From Francisella uliginis (lineage in GTDB: Bacteria > Pseudomonadota > Gammaproteobacteria > Francisellales > Francisellaceae), in the NCBI RefSeq assembly GCF_001895265.1, contig NZ_CP016796.1, forward strand, positions 806,001-870,000: a stretch of DNA of 64,000 bases, in the 5' to 3' direction. Under the pieces are notes generated by a model. The model saw only the letters and a program-made list of their open reading frames with translations, had not been told where the DNA came from and did no database searches. The position numbers and the translations under genes are program-made. Positions 18,065 through 28,872 of this stretch are shown piece by piece. Position 1 is the stretch's first letter. Each line of letters begins with the position of its first letter.

Positions 18065-18517
18065 TTAAATTTTACTTAAAAACTTATATAAAATATAGGC
18101 AATCAAAGCAGCAATTAAATTTATGAAAAATACAGCTTCAACAGTTTGATTATAAACAGAACCGCTAAATAGAGTTAAAGAGTCTAGGATTGTATAAATA
18201 GTGAAAAATATCAAGCAAGCAGCTTTAAATTGAGAATTTTTAAAGAGTGCTAAAATTGAGAATATAAATAGGCATAACTGGAAAATTCCTATCTGAAAAA
18301 CAGCCGGAGTGAAAATCCATCCTTGAAATTTACTCATGCTGTCTCCATATACTAAATAAGCATAGCTATTTATGAGAGTAATAAGACTTATATTGCTAGC
18401 AATAAAGTAATTTGCATAGACATTAGCATAGTGTTTGTTGTAAATAATACTTGAATGCAAAAAAGCGATTATAAATGGTGTTATGAGTAGACAAGTACTT
18501 ATAATAATGGTTACCAT
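18065..18517 (-). CDS. Small polytopic membrane protein, unknown
   Basis: A 150-residue hydrophobic protein with about four predicted membrane segments (approximately 3-22, 40-60, 72-92 and 125-146) and a basic C-terminus KFLSKI. I do not recognise the family. Its stop lies a few bases from the truncated oxidoreductase remnant on the same strand. Neither neighbour suggests a function. It is divergent from tig, 152 bases away. Confidence 0.55.
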   Translation of the reverse strand: MVTIIISTCLLITPFIIAFLHSSIIYNKHYANVYANYFIASNISLITLINSYAYLVYGDSMSKFQGWIFTPAVFQIGIFQLCLFIFSILALFKNSQFKAACLIFFTIYTILDSLTLFSGSVYNQTVEAVFFINLIAALIAYILYKFLSKI

Positions 18518-18570
18518 AGATGATATTAGTTTTATTAGAAATAGCTAGATTTTACAACAAAAGCTTTAGC

Positions 18571-18600
18571 TTGTCATATATTTGATGATAAAGATATAGA
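18571..18600 (+). promoter_or_regulatory. Candidate promoter for tig-clpPX
   Basis: TTGTCA (18571-18576), an 18-base spacer and TATAGA (18595-18600), 70 bases upstream of the tig start. The -35 box matches five of six consensus bases and the -10 box four. I found no convincing sigma-32 type box in the gap, although clp genes are usually heat-shock controlled. Confidence 0.35.
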
Positions 18601-18669
18601 CAATCTAATAGATGAAAGTTAAAATTTGCTACTAGAAAATTGTTAAATAAATAAAAGGAAAACTTAATA

Positions 18670-19986
18670 ATGCAAGTTACTGTAGAGAAGAAAGAAGGGA
18701 TTAATTGCTCATTACTAATTGAAGTTCCAGCAAATGAAGTTGATACTGAAGTAAATAAAAGAGTTAATCAAACTGCAAAAACTATCAAGATGGATGGTTT
18801 TAGACCAGGTAAAGTACCAGCTGGTATGGTTAAGAAAAAATATGGTGAGCAAATCCGTATGGAAGTTATCTCTGATGTAATTCCTCAGAAATATTCAAAA
18901 GCAATCCAAGATGAAAAACTAGCAGTTGCAGGTATCGAAGTTGATCTTAAAGAAAACAAAGAAGGTGAACCTCTTAAATTTGTAGCAAATCTTGAGCTTT
19001 TCCCAGAGTTTGAAGTTTCTGGTTTTGAAAAGATTGAAGTTCAAAAACCAACAGTTGAACTTGGTGATAACGAAGTTAAGCAAATGATCGAGAACTTAAG
19101 AAAGCAGTTAGCAACTTTTAAAGAAGTAGAAAGAGCTGTTGAGAAAGATGATAAAGTAGTTATTGATTTCGTTGGTAAGAAAGATGGTGAAGTTTTCGAA
19201 GGTGGTACAGCAAATGATCAAGAACTTGTAATTGGTTCTGGTCAAATGATTCCAGGTTTTGAAGATGGTATCATCGGTATGAACAAAGATGAGCAAAAAA
19301 CTATCACTGTAACATTCCCTGAAGAATATCAAAATAAAGATCTTGCAGGACAAGAGGCTACTTTTGATATTACAGTTAAGAAAATCCAACAAGCTGAATT
19401 ACCAGAAGTTGACGAAGAATTCGTTAAGAAATTTGGCGTAAAAGGTGGTGTGGATACTTTTGAAGATGAGATCAAAGAAAACATGCAACGTGAACTTAAG
19501 TTCATTTTACAAAGAAAAGTAAAAGAGCAAGTATTCAAAGGTTTAAGAGAGATTGCTGAATTTGAAACTCCAAAAGCTCTGATCAAAAGAGAAATTGATG
19601 CTGCTAAGGAAAACTTAGTTAAACAAATGGGTGGTGCTCAAGGCTTTGATGTTAATCAATTACCTGATAACTTATTTGAAGATAATGCTAAGCAAAAAGT
19701 TGAGACTAGTTTAGTACTTGATAGTGTTATGAGATCACAAAAATTTGAAGCTACAGATGAAGAAGTTGATAGCTTATTAGATGAGATGGTTCAAGCTTAT
19801 GAAGAGCCAGAAAAAACTAAGCAAGAAATCAAGAAAAATGAAAAAGAAATCGCTAATTTGAAAGCTTTAGTTATTGAAAACAAACTTACTGATTGGGTAC
19901 TAGATCAAGCTCAAGTTTCAGAAAAAGAAGAAGATTTCTTTGAAATTATAAAAGAAAATATGCAAGCTCAACAAGCTGGAATGTAA
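18670..19986 (+). CDS. tig: Trigger factor, ribosome-associated chaperone
   Basis: A 438-residue chaperone and prolyl isomerase that binds nascent chains at the ribosome exit. The N-terminal ribosome-binding domain has the signature GFRPGKVP near residue 45. The FKBP-type PPIase domain is at about 150-245 ([29 protein letters not shown]). A helical C-terminal domain completes the family length. It heads the tig-clpP-clpX-lon order common in proteobacteria; clpP starts 25 bases downstream. Confidence 0.97.
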   Translation: MQVTVEKKEGINCSLLIEVPANEVDTEVNKRVNQTAKTIKMDGFRPGKVPAGMVKKKYGEQIRMEVISDVIPQKYSKAIQDEKLAVAGIEVDLKENKEGEPLKFVANLELFPEFEVSGFEKIEVQKPTVELGDNEVKQMIENLRKQLATFKEVERAVEKDDKVVIDFVGKKDGEVFEGGTANDQELVIGSGQMIPGFEDGIIGMNKDEQKTITVTFPEEYQNKDLAGQEATFDITVKKIQQAELPEVDEEFVKKFGVKGGVDTFEDEIKENMQRELKFILQRKVKEQVFKGLREIAEFETPKALIKREIDAAKENLVKQMGGAQGFDVNQLPDNLFEDNAKQKVETSLVLDSVMRSQKFEATDEEVDSLLDEMVQAYEEPEKTKQEIKKNEKEIANLKALVIENKLTDWVLDQAQVSEKEEDFFEIIKENMQAQQAGM

Positions 19987-20011
19987 GCTAGCTTATAAAG
20001 AGAGGTTATAA

Positions 20012-20617
20012 ATGATAACTAATAATTTAGTTCCTACTGTTGTTGAGAAAACAGCTGGCGGTGAGAGAGCTTTTGATATTTACTCAAGGCTATTAAAAGA
20101 GCGTATAGTTTTTTTGAATGGTGAAGTAAATGATCAATCAGCTAATCTAGTTATTGCGCAGCTGTTATTTCTAGAATCAGAAGATCCTGATAAAGATATT
20201 TATTTTTATATAAATTCTCCAGGAGGAATGGTTACAGCAGGTATGGGTGTTTATGATACTATGCAGTTTATTAAGCCAAATGTTAATACTATTTGTATTG
20301 GTTTAGCTGCTAGTATGGGCTCACTCTTATTAGCTGGTGGTACAAAAGGTAAAAGATATAGTTTACCAAGTTCACAGATTATGATTCATCAGCCTTTAGG
20401 TGGTTTTAAAGGTCAGGCATCTGATATTGAAATTCATGCTAAAAATATCTTACGTATCAAAGAAAGATTAAATAAGGTGTTAGCACATCATACAGGTCAG
20501 GATCTTGAAACTATTGTTAGAGATACTGATAGAGATAACTTTATGATGGCAGATGAAGCAAAAGAATATGGTCTAATAGATCATGTTATTGAATCTCGTG
20601 ATGCAATAATAAAATAA
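20012..20617 (+). CDS. clpP: ATP-dependent Clp protease proteolytic subunit
   Basis: The 201-residue serine peptidase that forms the two-ring proteolytic chamber used by ClpX and ClpA. Catalytic Ser101 lies in [14 protein letters not shown] and His126 in MIHQPLGG; the acidic residue follows in the handle region near 175 (RDTDRDNF). Length and motifs are normal. An AGAGAGG ribosome site precedes the start. It is followed after 22 bases by its unfoldase partner clpX. Confidence 0.98.
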   Translation: MITNNLVPTVVEKTAGGERAFDIYSRLLKERIVFLNGEVNDQSANLVIAQLLFLESEDPDKDIYFYINSPGGMVTAGMGVYDTMQFIKPNVNTICIGLAASMGSLLLAGGTKGKRYSLPSSQIMIHQPLGGFKGQASDIEIHAKNILRIKERLNKVLAHHTGQDLETIVRDTDRDNFMMADEAKEYGLIDHVIESRDAIIK

Positions 20618-20639
20618 ATAAAGGAAGTCTAGTTTTAAA

Positions 20640-21896
20640 ATGGCTAAAATTCTATATTGTTCTTTCTGTGGAAAATCACAACAAGAGGTTAAAAGTATTA
20701 TCTCTGGTAGAGATGGTAATATTTGTAATGAATGTGTTAGTAAATGTGCAACTAAAATTCAAAGTACAACAGGAGTAGATACTACTCAAGATATTACTTT
20801 TGATAAGTTGCCAAAGCCTATAGAAATAAAAAAATATCTTGATGATTATATTATTGGTCAAGATAACGCCAAAAAAGTGTTATCTGTAGCTGTATATAAT
20901 CACTACAAAAGAATCACATCCGATGCTACACAGGATGATGATACAGAACTTAAAAAAAGTAATGTTTTATTAATTGGTCCTACAGGTTCAGGAAAAACAT
21001 TATTTGCTCAAACTTTAGCAAAACAATTAAATGTTCCTTTTGCTATTGCTGATGCAACAACTCTTACAGAAGCTGGATATGTTGGTGATGACGTTGAGAA
21101 TATCATTGTAAGGTTATTACAAAATGCTGAGTTTGATGTTGCTAAAGCACAAAAGGGTATTATCTATATTGATGAAATAGACAAGATTGCAAGAAAATCT
21201 GAAAGTTCATCTATCACTCGTGATGTATCGGGTGAGGGTGTTCAACAGGCATTATTAAAACTTATTGAAGGTACTGTTTCATCTGTACCTCCTAAAGGCG
21301 GTAGGAAACACCCTAATCAAGATATGATTCAGGTTGATACTTCAAATATATTATTCATTTGTGGTGGAGCTTTTGCAGGTATAGAAAAGGTTGTTAAACA
21401 TAGAATGGATAAAGTAAGTATTGGTTTTAATGCTGATGTTATTCGCCAAAAAGATAACCTTGATACTGAAAAACTAATGCAAAAAGTCGAGAGTGAAGAT
21501 TTAACGAGATTTGGTCTTATTCCAGAGCTTATTGGTCGTTTACCAATAGTTACGGTTTTAAATGAGTTAAAAGAAGAAGATTTAGTTAAGATACTAAGAG
21601 AACCTAAGAATGCTCTTATCAAACAATATATTAAGTTATTTAAGTTTGATGATGTTGAAATAGAGTTTACAGATGAAGCTCTTATAGAAATAGCTAAAAA
21701 AGCAATAGCTAAGAAAACGGGTGCTAGAGGTCTTAGAACTATTCTTGAGAATGTTCTACTTGAATTGATGTTTCATGTGCCATCTTCACAAGATGTTGAA
21801 AGAGTTATCATCAATGATAAAGTCATATTAGAACAAGAAGAACCTGTATTAGTAAGTAAAACAAAAGAGCAAAAGCAATTAAAAGATATAGTCTAA
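20640..21896 (+). CDS. clpX: ATP-dependent unfoldase ClpX
   Basis: The 418-residue AAA+ specificity subunit that unfolds substrates for ClpP. The N-terminal zinc-binding domain has CSFCGK and CNECVSKC. Walker A is GPTGSGKT near residue 120, Walker [11 protein letters not shown] near 185, and the ClpP-docking IGF loop is in SIGFNAD near 260. All key elements are present and the length is normal. It is part of the tig-clpP-clpX-lon cluster, with lon starting 27 bases after its stop. Confidence 0.98.
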   Translation: MAKILYCSFCGKSQQEVKSIISGRDGNICNECVSKCATKIQSTTGVDTTQDITFDKLPKPIEIKKYLDDYIIGQDNAKKVLSVAVYNHYKRITSDATQDDDTELKKSNVLLIGPTGSGKTLFAQTLAKQLNVPFAIADATTLTEAGYVGDDVENIIVRLLQNAEFDVAKAQKGIIYIDEIDKIARKSESSSITRDVSGEGVQQALLKLIEGTVSSVPPKGGRKHPNQDMIQVDTSNILFICGGAFAGIEKVVKHRMDKVSIGFNADVIRQKDNLDTEKLMQKVESEDLTRFGLIPELIGRLPIVTVLNELKEEDLVKILREPKNALIKQYIKLFKFDDVEIEFTDEALIEIAKKAIAKKTGARGLRTILENVLLELMFHVPSSQDVERVIINDKVILEQEEPVLVSKTKEQKQLKDIV

Positions 21897-21923
21897 AACA
21901 ATTTACAGGAGTATAGTAAGTTT

Positions 21924-24248
21924 ATGTCAGAAATCTTAAATGTTGTTCCTGTTGTCCCACTTAGAGATGTAGTTATATATCCATCAATGACTATCCCACT
22001 TAATGTTGGGCGTAAAAAGTCAATAGAAGCAGTAAAACAGGCATCAAACAATTATAATAATTATATTTTATTAGCAACTCAAAAAAATGGCTCTAGTTCA
22101 GGTGATGTTGTAGATAATATCTATGATATAGCTACATTAGCTAAGATAGTCCAGATTATGAAGCTTCCTGACGGAAGTTTAAAGGTTATAGTTGAGGGTA
22201 TTGCAAAAAGATTAGTATCTAAATATACACTTGAAAAAGAGTGCATTTATGCAAGTTTAGATAATTTACATATTGATGATAATTATAACCCGGATCAAGT
22301 TGATAAAGAATTAAAAGCTATTTTGTTATCTATCTCTGATTCTCTTAAGAGGTTTGTTGATATTAGTGGTAAGGTCTCCAAAGAAACTTTAGCGGCTTTA
22401 ATTAACACAGAAGAGCCACATAAGTTTATTTATGAGGTTGCTACAATTCTTAACTCAGAAATTGCTAAGAAGCAAAAGATCCTTGAAGTATCAGATATAA
22501 AGAAAAAAGCATTATTACTGCTTTCATGTCTTTATGAAGAGTTAGAAATACTTGAGCTTGAAGCAAAAATAAAAGATAGAGTGAAATCACAAGTTGACAA
22601 AAATCAACGTGAATATTACTTAAATGAGCAAGTAAAAGCTATTTATAAAGAGCTTGGAGAAGCTGATGAAGAGTCTGAAGTTTCTGCACTTAAGAAAAGA
22701 ATAGAAAATACTAAAATGTCTGAAGAGGCAAAAGAAAAGTGCTTAAAGGAGCTTAAAAAACTCAAAGCAATGCCTCCATCTTCTTCAGAATCAGCTGTAT
22801 CGAGAAATTATATCGAAACTATTCTTTCTTTACCTTGGGGTAAAAGAGCAAAAGTTAAAAAAGATATTAACTTAGCTGAGAAAGTGTTAGAAAAAGATCA
22901 TTACGGTATCAAAAAGGTAAAAGAAAGAATTCTTGAGCATTTAGCTGTTCAGATAAAAAGAGATAGCAATACCAAGGCTCCTATTTTATGTTTAGTAGGT
23001 CCTCCAGGTGTTGGTAAAACATCTATAGGCCAATCTATAGCTAGAGCCACTGGTCGAGAATATGTGCGTATGGCATTAGGTGGAGTTCGTGATGAATCTG
23101 AGATTAGAGGTCATCGTCGTACTTATATTGGTTCTATGCCGGGACAGATTATCCAAAAGATAATTAAATCAAAAACAGAGAATCCTCTTTTCTTATTAGA
23201 TGAAATTGATAAGGTCTCTTCTGACTTTAGAGGTGATCCTTCAGCAGCGTTACTAGAAGTGTTAGATCCAGAGCAAAATAATACTTTCAATGATCACTAT
23301 CTTGAAATAGATTATGATTTATCAAAGGTAATGTTCGTTGCAACAGCTAACTCATTAGATATAGATCCTGCACTAAGAGATAGATTAGAGATTATTAATT
23401 TATCTGGTTATACAGAGCTTGAAAAACAAGCTATCGCTAAGCAGTATCTTGTACCAAAAGCTTTAGATAATAATGGCTTAACTAAGAAAGAGATCAACTT
23501 TACTCCTAAAGCTATTTTAGATGTAGTTAGATACTATACTAGAGAAGCCGGTGTAAGAAATTTACAGCAAAAGATAGATGGAATTTGTCGTAAAGGTGTC
23601 AAGAATCTTCTTAAAGACCCTGAACATGGCAAAATTTCAATAACTCCAAAAAACCTTGAAGAATACTTAGGTGTTCATCAGTATGATTATGGTGTTAAGA
23701 ATACTAAAGCAAAAGTAGGACAAGTTACAGGTCTTGCGTGGACATCTGTAGGTGGTGAGCTTCTCACAATTGAAGCCTTAGCTATGCCTGGTAAAGGCAA
23801 AGTTAAATATACAGGTAGTCTAGGTGATGTAATGAAAGAATCTATTGATGCAGCATTTAGTGTAATGCGCTCAATCTCTAAAGATTATAAACTTGCAGAT
23901 GATTTTTATGAGAAAAAAGATATTCATATTCACGTACCTGAGGGAGCAACTCCTAAAGATGGACCAAGTGCTGGTATTGCAATGACTACGGCTTTAGTGT
24001 CTGTATATACGGATAAACCAGTAAGAAATGATATTGCTATGACTGGTGAGGTAACATTACGTGGTGATGTATTACCAATTGGTGGCTTAAAAGAAAAACT
24101 TTTAGCAGCCTTAAGAGGTGGAATTAAGGAAGTTTTGATACCAAAACAGAATGTTAAAAACCTTGCAGATGTAGACAAAGAAATTACAGAAAAACTAGAA
24201 ATAACCCCTGTAAATAACATAAAAGAGGTATTAGAGAGGGTTTTTTAG
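21924..24248 (+). CDS. lon: ATP-dependent protease Lon
   Basis: A 774-residue protease that degrades misfolded and regulatory proteins. The N-terminal LON substrate domain ([15 protein letters not shown]) comes first. The AAA+ module has Walker [14 protein letters not shown] near 360 and [11 protein letters not shown] near 425. The C-terminal protease domain has the serine in [12 protein letters not shown] near 680 and the lysine in [13 protein letters not shown] near 725. The stop codon overlaps a hairpin that precedes the hupB promoter. Confidence 0.98.
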   Translation: MSEILNVVPVVPLRDVVIYPSMTIPLNVGRKKSIEAVKQASNNYNNYILLATQKNGSSSGDVVDNIYDIATLAKIVQIMKLPDGSLKVIVEGIAKRLVSKYTLEKECIYASLDNLHIDDNYNPDQVDKELKAILLSISDSLKRFVDISGKVSKETLAALINTEEPHKFIYEVATILNSEIAKKQKILEVSDIKKKALLLLSCLYEELEILELEAKIKDRVKSQVDKNQREYYLNEQVKAIYKELGEADEESEVSALKKRIENTKMSEEAKEKCLKELKKLKAMPPSSSESAVSRNYIETILSLPWGKRAKVKKDINLAEKVLEKDHYGIKKVKERILEHLAVQIKRDSNTKAPILCLVGPPGVGKTSIGQSIARATGREYVRMALGGVRDESEIRGHRRTYIGSMPGQIIQKIIKSKTENPLFLLDEIDKVSSDFRGDPSAALLEVLDPEQNNTFNDHYLEIDYDLSKVMFVATANSLDIDPALRDRLEIINLSGYTELEKQAIAKQYLVPKALDNNGLTKKEINFTPKAILDVVRYYTREAGVRNLQQKIDGICRKGVKNLLKDPEHGKISITPKNLEEYLGVHQYDYGVKNTKAKVGQVTGLAWTSVGGELLTIEALAMPGKGKVKYTGSLGDVMKESIDAAFSVMRSISKDYKLADDFYEKKDIHIHVPEGATPKDGPSAGIAMTTALVSVYTDKPVRNDIAMTGEVTLRGDVLPIGGLKEKLLAALRGGIKEVLIPKQNVKNLADVDKEITEKLEITPVNNIKEVLERVF

Positions 24249-24278
24249 TGTTTTGGTATTGAAACACTATATTTTTAG
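24246..24278 (+). terminator. Weak hairpin at the lon stop (attenuator-like)
   Basis: TAGTGTTT (24246-24253) pairs with AAACACTA (24262-24269) around an 8-base loop, followed by TATTTTTAG. The stem is only 8 bp and AT-rich and its T tract is interrupted, so termination would be partial. It overlaps the hupB -35 box and could also be a protein-binding dyad. Confidence 0.3.
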
Positions 24279-24287
24279 TGTTATAAC
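24259..24287 (+). promoter_or_regulatory. hupB: Sigma-70-type promoter for hupB
   Basis: TTGAAA (24259-24264), a 17-base spacer and TATAAC (24282-24287); both boxes match five of six consensus bases. It lies in the 85-base lon-hupB gap, 47 bases upstream of the hupB ATG. This fits the independent expression of HU known from lon-hup arrangements elsewhere. Confidence 0.55.
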
Positions 24288-24333
24288 CGTAATTGGTAAT
24301 ATATCGATTTATAAAACAAAAGGAGTTTTAAAG

Positions 24334-24606
24334 ATGAATAAAAGTGAACTAGTAAGTGCTATAGCGAAAGAAGCTGATGTTACTAAAGAAGTTGCTGGAA
24401 GTACTTTAGACGCTACTATTGAAGCGGTAACTAAAGCTCTTAAGAAAGGCGATAGCGTAACACTTGTAGGATTCGGTACTTTCCAAGTTAAAGAAAGAAG
24501 TGCTAGAGAAGGTAGAAATCCTAAAACAGGCGAAACAATTCAAATTGCTGCTTCTAAAGTTCCAAGCTTCAAAGCTGGTAAAGGTCTTAAAGATGCAGTA
24601 AAATAA
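24334..24606 (+). CDS. hupB: DNA-binding protein HU (beta-type)
   Basis: The 90-residue nucleoid protein that bends DNA. The frame is open from 24253, but an AAAAGGAG ribosome site (24318-24325) and homology fix the start at the ATG at 24334 ([16 protein letters not shown]). The beta-arm signature [22 protein letters not shown] is intact and the C-terminus [13 protein letters not shown] is typical. It follows lon as in many proteobacteria and is closed by a hairpin terminator. Confidence 0.97.
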   Translation: MNKSELVSAIAKEADVTKEVAGSTLDATIEAVTKALKKGDSVTLVGFGTFQVKERSAREGRNPKTGETIQIAASKVPSFKAGKGLKDAVK

Positions 24607-24637
24607 AAAAACTTTAAAAAAGTTAGTTTTTTTGAAG

Positions 24638-24665
24638 GGCATGCTTAACAGTATGCCTTTTTTTT
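24638..24665 (+). terminator. Rho-independent terminator after hupB
   Basis: GGCATGC (24638-24644) pairs with GTATGCC (24651-24657), with one G-T wobble, around a 6-base loop. A run of eight T's follows immediately (24658-24665). This is the clearest intrinsic terminator in the window. Confidence 0.8.
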
Positions 24666-24716
24666 ATCTATAATATTTATAAATTTAATAAGAGTTATTA
24701 ATTTAAGGTTGAAAAA

Positions 24717-26159
24717 ATGTTGCAGTCTTTTAATGATAGATTAAAAGGACCATTTACTTGGATAGTGGTTATTTCTATAAGTTTTATATTTGTAATCTCT
24801 GGAATGAGTTTCTTTTTTACAAATATGGGTGGCGGTAGTCGTTCATATGTTGCAAAAGTTGGTGATAATGAAATAAGTTATCAACAGTTCCAGCAATACG
24901 CTCAAAAAGCTAAAACTAAGGAACAGAAAATTCAAGTTTTATCACAAATGGTAAATCAGTACTTAATATTAGCAGCGGCACAAAAAAATATAGCGGTATC
25001 TAAGTTAGCATTACAATCAGCTATTTTTAATAATCCGATGTTTTTTGGTAAAGATGGTAAATTCTCCAGTGATAAATTAAAGCAAGTAATAGGCTATCTT
25101 GGTGGAATGGATAGGTTAGAGCAATTAGTATCTCAGAATATATTAGCTACGATAATTCCTCAAACTATATCACAAACCTCATTTATAACTGATTATGAAA
25201 ATAAATCATTATCTAGTATTTACTCTGTAGATAAGCAAATAAAGTACATCAAAATTCAGCCTAGTTCTTTAAAAGCACAAATAAAACCAACTAATGAAGA
25301 ATTAGCGAAGTATTATAATGAGCATAAGGCTGAATATGTTACTCCAGCGAGTAAAAAAGTTAGTTACTTTATAATTTCAAAAAATGCTTTTCTATCTAAA
25401 GAAAAAATTAGTGATCAAGTATTGCAGAACTATTTTAATACTCACAAAGATTTATTCACAAAATTTGATGATAAAACTAAAAAAACTATTGCTAAGATTA
25501 TTCAAAATAGAAAAGCATTAGAACAATTTAATTCCTACTCTCAAAATGTTGATAGTATTAAATTTGGTAAATTAGAGACTAAGTTGGGTAAAGTAAAAAC
25601 CTCAAGTATCACTAATAATGCTAAATCATCATTAGATGGAATTAAGAATAGTTTATTCTTTATAAATAGTGATAAATATTCAAGTATAGCAATATCTAAT
25701 GATAAGCTTTTAGTTTATCAGGTAGATAGTTCAAAGTCAGCTACCCAACAAAAGCTTGCTAAAGTTAAAGATTCTGTAACAAAAGCATATGTTGAACAAA
25801 AATCTCAAGAATTAGCTATACAAAAATCGCAAAAGTTATTAGATAGCCTTGAGAGCGGTAAAAAAGCAAATCAAGATTTTAGTAAGGCTACTATATCTAG
25901 TGAATCTAAAGCAAAAGATTTTACCGAAGGTTTTGCTAATTATGTTTTATTTAACAATAACAATCAATATCATATTTATCAGGATAAAAATGATGATATC
26001 TATGTTTATAAAGTTGCAAAAGTTGAGCCAGTTAAATCAAATAAGAAAAATGCTATTCCTAGCCAAGTAACTAATGCTTATAAACAAGAAGAGCAAAATT
26101 TTTATTTACAATCTCTTAAAAAAGAGATCTCTGTTAAAGTGAATTATAAAAATATCTAA
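24717..26159 (+). CDS. ppiD: PpiD/SurA-N type periplasmic folding factor, no parvulin domain recognised
   Basis: A 480-residue protein anchored by one N-terminal membrane helix (about 14-36). A SurA/PpiD-type N-terminal chaperone region follows, with VGDNEISYQQFQQYAQ near 47 and EQKIQVLSQMVNQYLIL near 70. PpiD is the inner-membrane chaperone near the Sec translocon. Escherichia coli PpiD is about 620 residues with a parvulin domain; I cannot find parvulin motifs in the lysine- and serine-rich second half, so isomerase activity is doubtful. Position after hupB matches ppiD synteny. miaA starts immediately after its stop. Confidence 0.8.
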   Translation: MLQSFNDRLKGPFTWIVVISISFIFVISGMSFFFTNMGGGSRSYVAKVGDNEISYQQFQQYAQKAKTKEQKIQVLSQMVNQYLILAAAQKNIAVSKLALQSAIFNNPMFFGKDGKFSSDKLKQVIGYLGGMDRLEQLVSQNILATIIPQTISQTSFITDYENKSLSSIYSVDKQIKYIKIQPSSLKAQIKPTNEELAKYYNEHKAEYVTPASKKVSYFIISKNAFLSKEKISDQVLQNYFNTHKDLFTKFDDKTKKTIAKIIQNRKALEQFNSYSQNVDSIKFGKLETKLGKVKTSSITNNAKSSLDGIKNSLFFINSDKYSSIAISNDKLLVYQVDSSKSATQQKLAKVKDSVTKAYVEQKSQELAIQKSQKLLDSLESGKKANQDFSKATISSESKAKDFTEGFANYVLFNNNNQYHIYQDKNDDIYVYKVAKVEPVKSNKKNAIPSQVTNAYKQEEQNFYLQSLKKEISVKVNYKNI

Positions 26160-27083
26160 ATGAATAAGTCAATTTATGCGATAGCTGGACCGACAGCTTC
26201 TGGTAAAACATCTCTTTCAATATCTATTGCAAAAAAAATTAATGCAGAAATAATAAGCGTAGATTCTTCACTTGTTTATAAGGGGATGGATATTGGTACT
26301 GCTAAACCTACACTAGAAGAGCAAGCGGGTATACAACATCACCTTATCGATATAATAAAGCCTACCGAGAGTTTTTCTGTTGCTGATTTTATATCAAGTG
26401 TTAATAAGCTTAAGAAGGAAATTTGGTTAAGAGATAAAGAAGTTTTACTAGTTGGTGGAACTATGCTTTATTTTAAAGGTCTAATAGAAGGATTATCAAA
26501 CTTACCAGAAAGTAAACCTGAGATAAGACAAACGTTAGAATTAGAAAAAAAAGCAAAAGGTCTAGAATATCTACATCAACAGTTAAAAAGAATGGACCCT
26601 GAGTCGGCACAAAAAATAAATCAAAATGATCAACAGAGGATTTTTCGAGCTTTAGAGGTGATTATGATAAGTGGCCAAAAATATTCTGAGCTTGTCAAGA
26701 CTTCAAAAGTTGGTGGTTTAGAAGAAGAGTTAAAACTATGTGCCATAGTTCCAAATGATAGATCAATACTTCATAAAAATATTGAGATTAGGTTTAAACA
26801 GATGTTAGATCATGGTTTTTTAGATGAGGTTCAAGAGCTTAGAAAAAATCCCAAACTAACAAAAGATACTACTGCAGTTAGAAGTGTGGGTTATCGCCAA
26901 GCTTGGGAGTATTTAGATGGTAGTATTAGCTATGATGAATTTGTTAAAAAAGGTATTGTAGCAACACGTCAACTTGCTAAACGTCAACTTACTTGGATTC
27001 GTAATTGGCAAGATGAAATTAAAACTATTGAAATGGAGAGTGATAACAAAGAATCAGAAGTTTTAGATTTTTTCATTAGTTAA
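26160..27083 (+). CDS. miaA: tRNA dimethylallyltransferase
   Basis: Adds a dimethylallyl group to adenosine-37 of UNN-reading tRNAs. The 307-residue protein has a P-loop [11 protein letters not shown] near residues 9-19, an [22 protein letters not shown] region binding tRNA and substrate, and [15 protein letters not shown] near 100. The C-terminal [14 protein letters not shown] is typical. Its ATG directly abuts the ppiD stop codon. In many gammaproteobacteria hfq follows at once; here a reverse-strand outer-membrane gene lies between. Confidence 0.97.
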   Translation: MNKSIYAIAGPTASGKTSLSISIAKKINAEIISVDSSLVYKGMDIGTAKPTLEEQAGIQHHLIDIIKPTESFSVADFISSVNKLKKEIWLRDKEVLLVGGTMLYFKGLIEGLSNLPESKPEIRQTLELEKKAKGLEYLHQQLKRMDPESAQKINQNDQQRIFRALEVIMISGQKYSELVKTSKVGGLEEELKLCAIVPNDRSILHKNIEIRFKQMLDHGFLDEVQELRKNPKLTKDTTAVRSVGYRQAWEYLDGSISYDEFVKKGIVATRQLAKRQLTWIRNWQDEIKTIEMESDNKESEVLDFFIS

Positions 27084-27099
27084 AATTACTTAAATAAAT

Positions 27100-28611
27100 T
27101 TATAAGTATATAGAGATATCTAAAGTAATTGTATTCATACTACTGCCATCATAAAACTTTTGATAAGCCCATTCTGGTCCAAATAGTACATTGTTGTCGA
27201 AGTAAGCACGCTGAGCAGAAAAAACTAATTGATTTTTAATACCAGAAGCTGATAAACCATCTTGAAAAGGGCTAGCAGGTATAGACATAGGAGTAGCAGC
27301 AGCATTATATGTTTGGCCATAGCCAACAGTAAAGTTGGTGTCTCTTTCAGCAAGATTTAAAGAATAGTTTCCACCTATATACCATGCTCCTGTAAAAACG
27401 TCATCCCCTGTGCCATTAAAATCAGCAGCTCCTGTAGTTGTTACCCATCCGACATTAACTTGTAATACTCCTGTACCGATATTGTATGCTACGTTAGTAT
27501 CAATATTATAAGCTCCTATAGTTTTTCCTGGAGCAATCATTGGTATGCTAAGATTCTCAGCACCATTTAGGTTATACACATAACCTGTGTTAAAACCTAC
27601 CGATAAATCTTTTGTCCATGAGTCACCATAAAAGAAACCAGCTGAGAAATTTGCTGTTTGATCATCTGTTCCAAATGCAGCTACACTTATATTTGTTGTG
27701 TCACTTTTATAGTTTAAAGATACATTTGTCGCTCGACCTACACCAAGATAGTCAGCAACACTTCCAACATAAGTACCACCTCCACCAAAATTAGCAACCG
27801 TAAGAGGACTTCTTCCTGCTGTTACAAAAAATGGAGAAACAGTGAGATTGCCAAATATTGCAAAAGCATTGTTTATGAAAAAATCACCATCCTCATTTGC
27901 GCTAACATCATATGATGCTGTAAGATATTCTCCTGCATTTGCTAAAAAATATAGTGTAGCTGATGTCAGATATATATTTTGACCATTTTTCGAGAAAGAA
28001 GATGTTGGTTTACCATTAAAGTCTACTCTTTTTAGACTATCTCCAAACCATGTTTGGGCATCAATACCAATAAATCCACCTAAAAATATTTCATAATCAC
28101 TGAACTTATCTCTTTGTCCTAGTACTGTTGTAGCAAATAGTGTAGAAGAAATTTGACCAATTGGAATTTCGTTATTACCAGAGTACGCACCCAAAAATGC
28201 CACTTGACCTCTATTTGTAATAGCTGGCATATTTCCTACATTAATACCTCCTTTTGTATTAAATACACCCCCTAAAGGTTCATTTTTTAGATCTATAATT
28301 TGATTATCTGCATTTACATTTTGCATTATTTCCATTCTATCTTGTTTTATCAAGTTTCTATCGAGGGGATTTTCAGAAACTTCAGAGTTATCTGTTACTA
28401 CAGATGAGTATGTGGAGAATGAAGAGTTATTATTTTCTTGAAATTCTGAGTATTCCAGTTCTTTGATTTCATTTTGAAGACTTTGTATCTGCTGCTGTAG
28501 TTGTATTGCTGTTTCTTTGACTGATGAGCTTTCCTTTGGTTGAGCTAATAAATATTCAAAACTAAGCATATATAAAAAATATATAGTAAAACTTCTGAAG
28601 ATATATGCCAT
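27100..28611 (-). CDS. Outer-membrane beta-barrel-like protein of Francisella type (DUF3573-like)
   Basis: About 503 residues. I take the ATG at 28611, preceded by an AAGGAAGG site, rather than the adjacent TTG. A hydrophobic N-terminus ending near LLAQP is a likely signal peptide. A glutamine-rich coiled coil (VKETAIQLQQQIQSLQNEIKEL) follows, then a long region of alternating short strands rich in Gly, Asn, Thr and aromatics, with a C-terminal ITLDISIYL strand, all suggesting a surface barrel. I associate this architecture with the Francisella-restricted DUF3573 family from memory. It is convergent with miaA and divergent from hfq. Function unknown; a porin or adhesin is possible. Confidence 0.7.
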   Translation of the reverse strand: MAYIFRSFTIYFLYMLSFEYLLAQPKESSSVKETAIQLQQQIQSLQNEIKELEYSEFQENNNSSFSTYSSVVTDNSEVSENPLDRNLIKQDRMEIMQNVNADNQIIDLKNEPLGGVFNTKGGINVGNMPAITNRGQVAFLGAYSGNNEIPIGQISSTLFATTVLGQRDKFSDYEIFLGGFIGIDAQTWFGDSLKRVDFNGKPTSSFSKNGQNIYLTSATLYFLANAGEYLTASYDVSANEDGDFFINNAFAIFGNLTVSPFFVTAGRSPLTVANFGGGGTYVGSVADYLGVGRATNVSLNYKSDTTNISVAAFGTDDQTANFSAGFFYGDSWTKDLSVGFNTGYVYNLNGAENLSIPMIAPGKTIGAYNIDTNVAYNIGTGVLQVNVGWVTTTGAADFNGTGDDVFTGAWYIGGNYSLNLAERDTNFTVGYGQTYNAAATPMSIPASPFQDGLSASGIKNQLVFSAQRAYFDNNVLFGPEWAYQKFYDGSSMNTITLDISIYL

Positions 28612-28816
28612 CAAAGCCTTCCTTAAATGTTTTAGAATCTTCCTATTTGTTGAGTAATATAAGAAAATATTAAGACGTATGACGACAATTTTATATGAAG
28701 TAGAATTAAATTGGAATAGTAAAGATGAGATTGATTATCATTATTACTTATATAGCTAATATAATTTTCTTATAAGCAATTAAAACATGTATCTTTTTAT
28801 TGCTTAAAATTAATAT

Positions 28817-28845
28817 TTGCTGATAGGTTTAAATATTGTTAGAAT
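28817..28845 (+). promoter_or_regulatory. hfq: Candidate hfq promoter
   Basis: TTGCTG (28817-28822), a 17-base spacer and TAGAAT (28840-28845), 73 bases upstream of the hfq ATG. The -10 box matches five of six consensus bases. Transcription would begin near 28852, placing the dyad at 28854-28872 at the very 5' end of the mRNA. Confidence 0.45.
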
Positions 28846-28853
28846 ATACGGCG

Positions 28854-28872
28854 AAGTTTAATTGTTAAACTT
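28854..28872. promoter_or_regulatory. Perfect 8-bp dyad at hfq 5' end
   Basis: AAGTTTAA (28854-28861) and TTAAACTT (28865-28872) are exact inverted repeats around TTG. If the promoter above is right, this would be the first hairpin of the hfq message or an operator just after the start site. It could serve mRNA stability or feedback by Hfq; this is inference. Confidence 0.4.
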
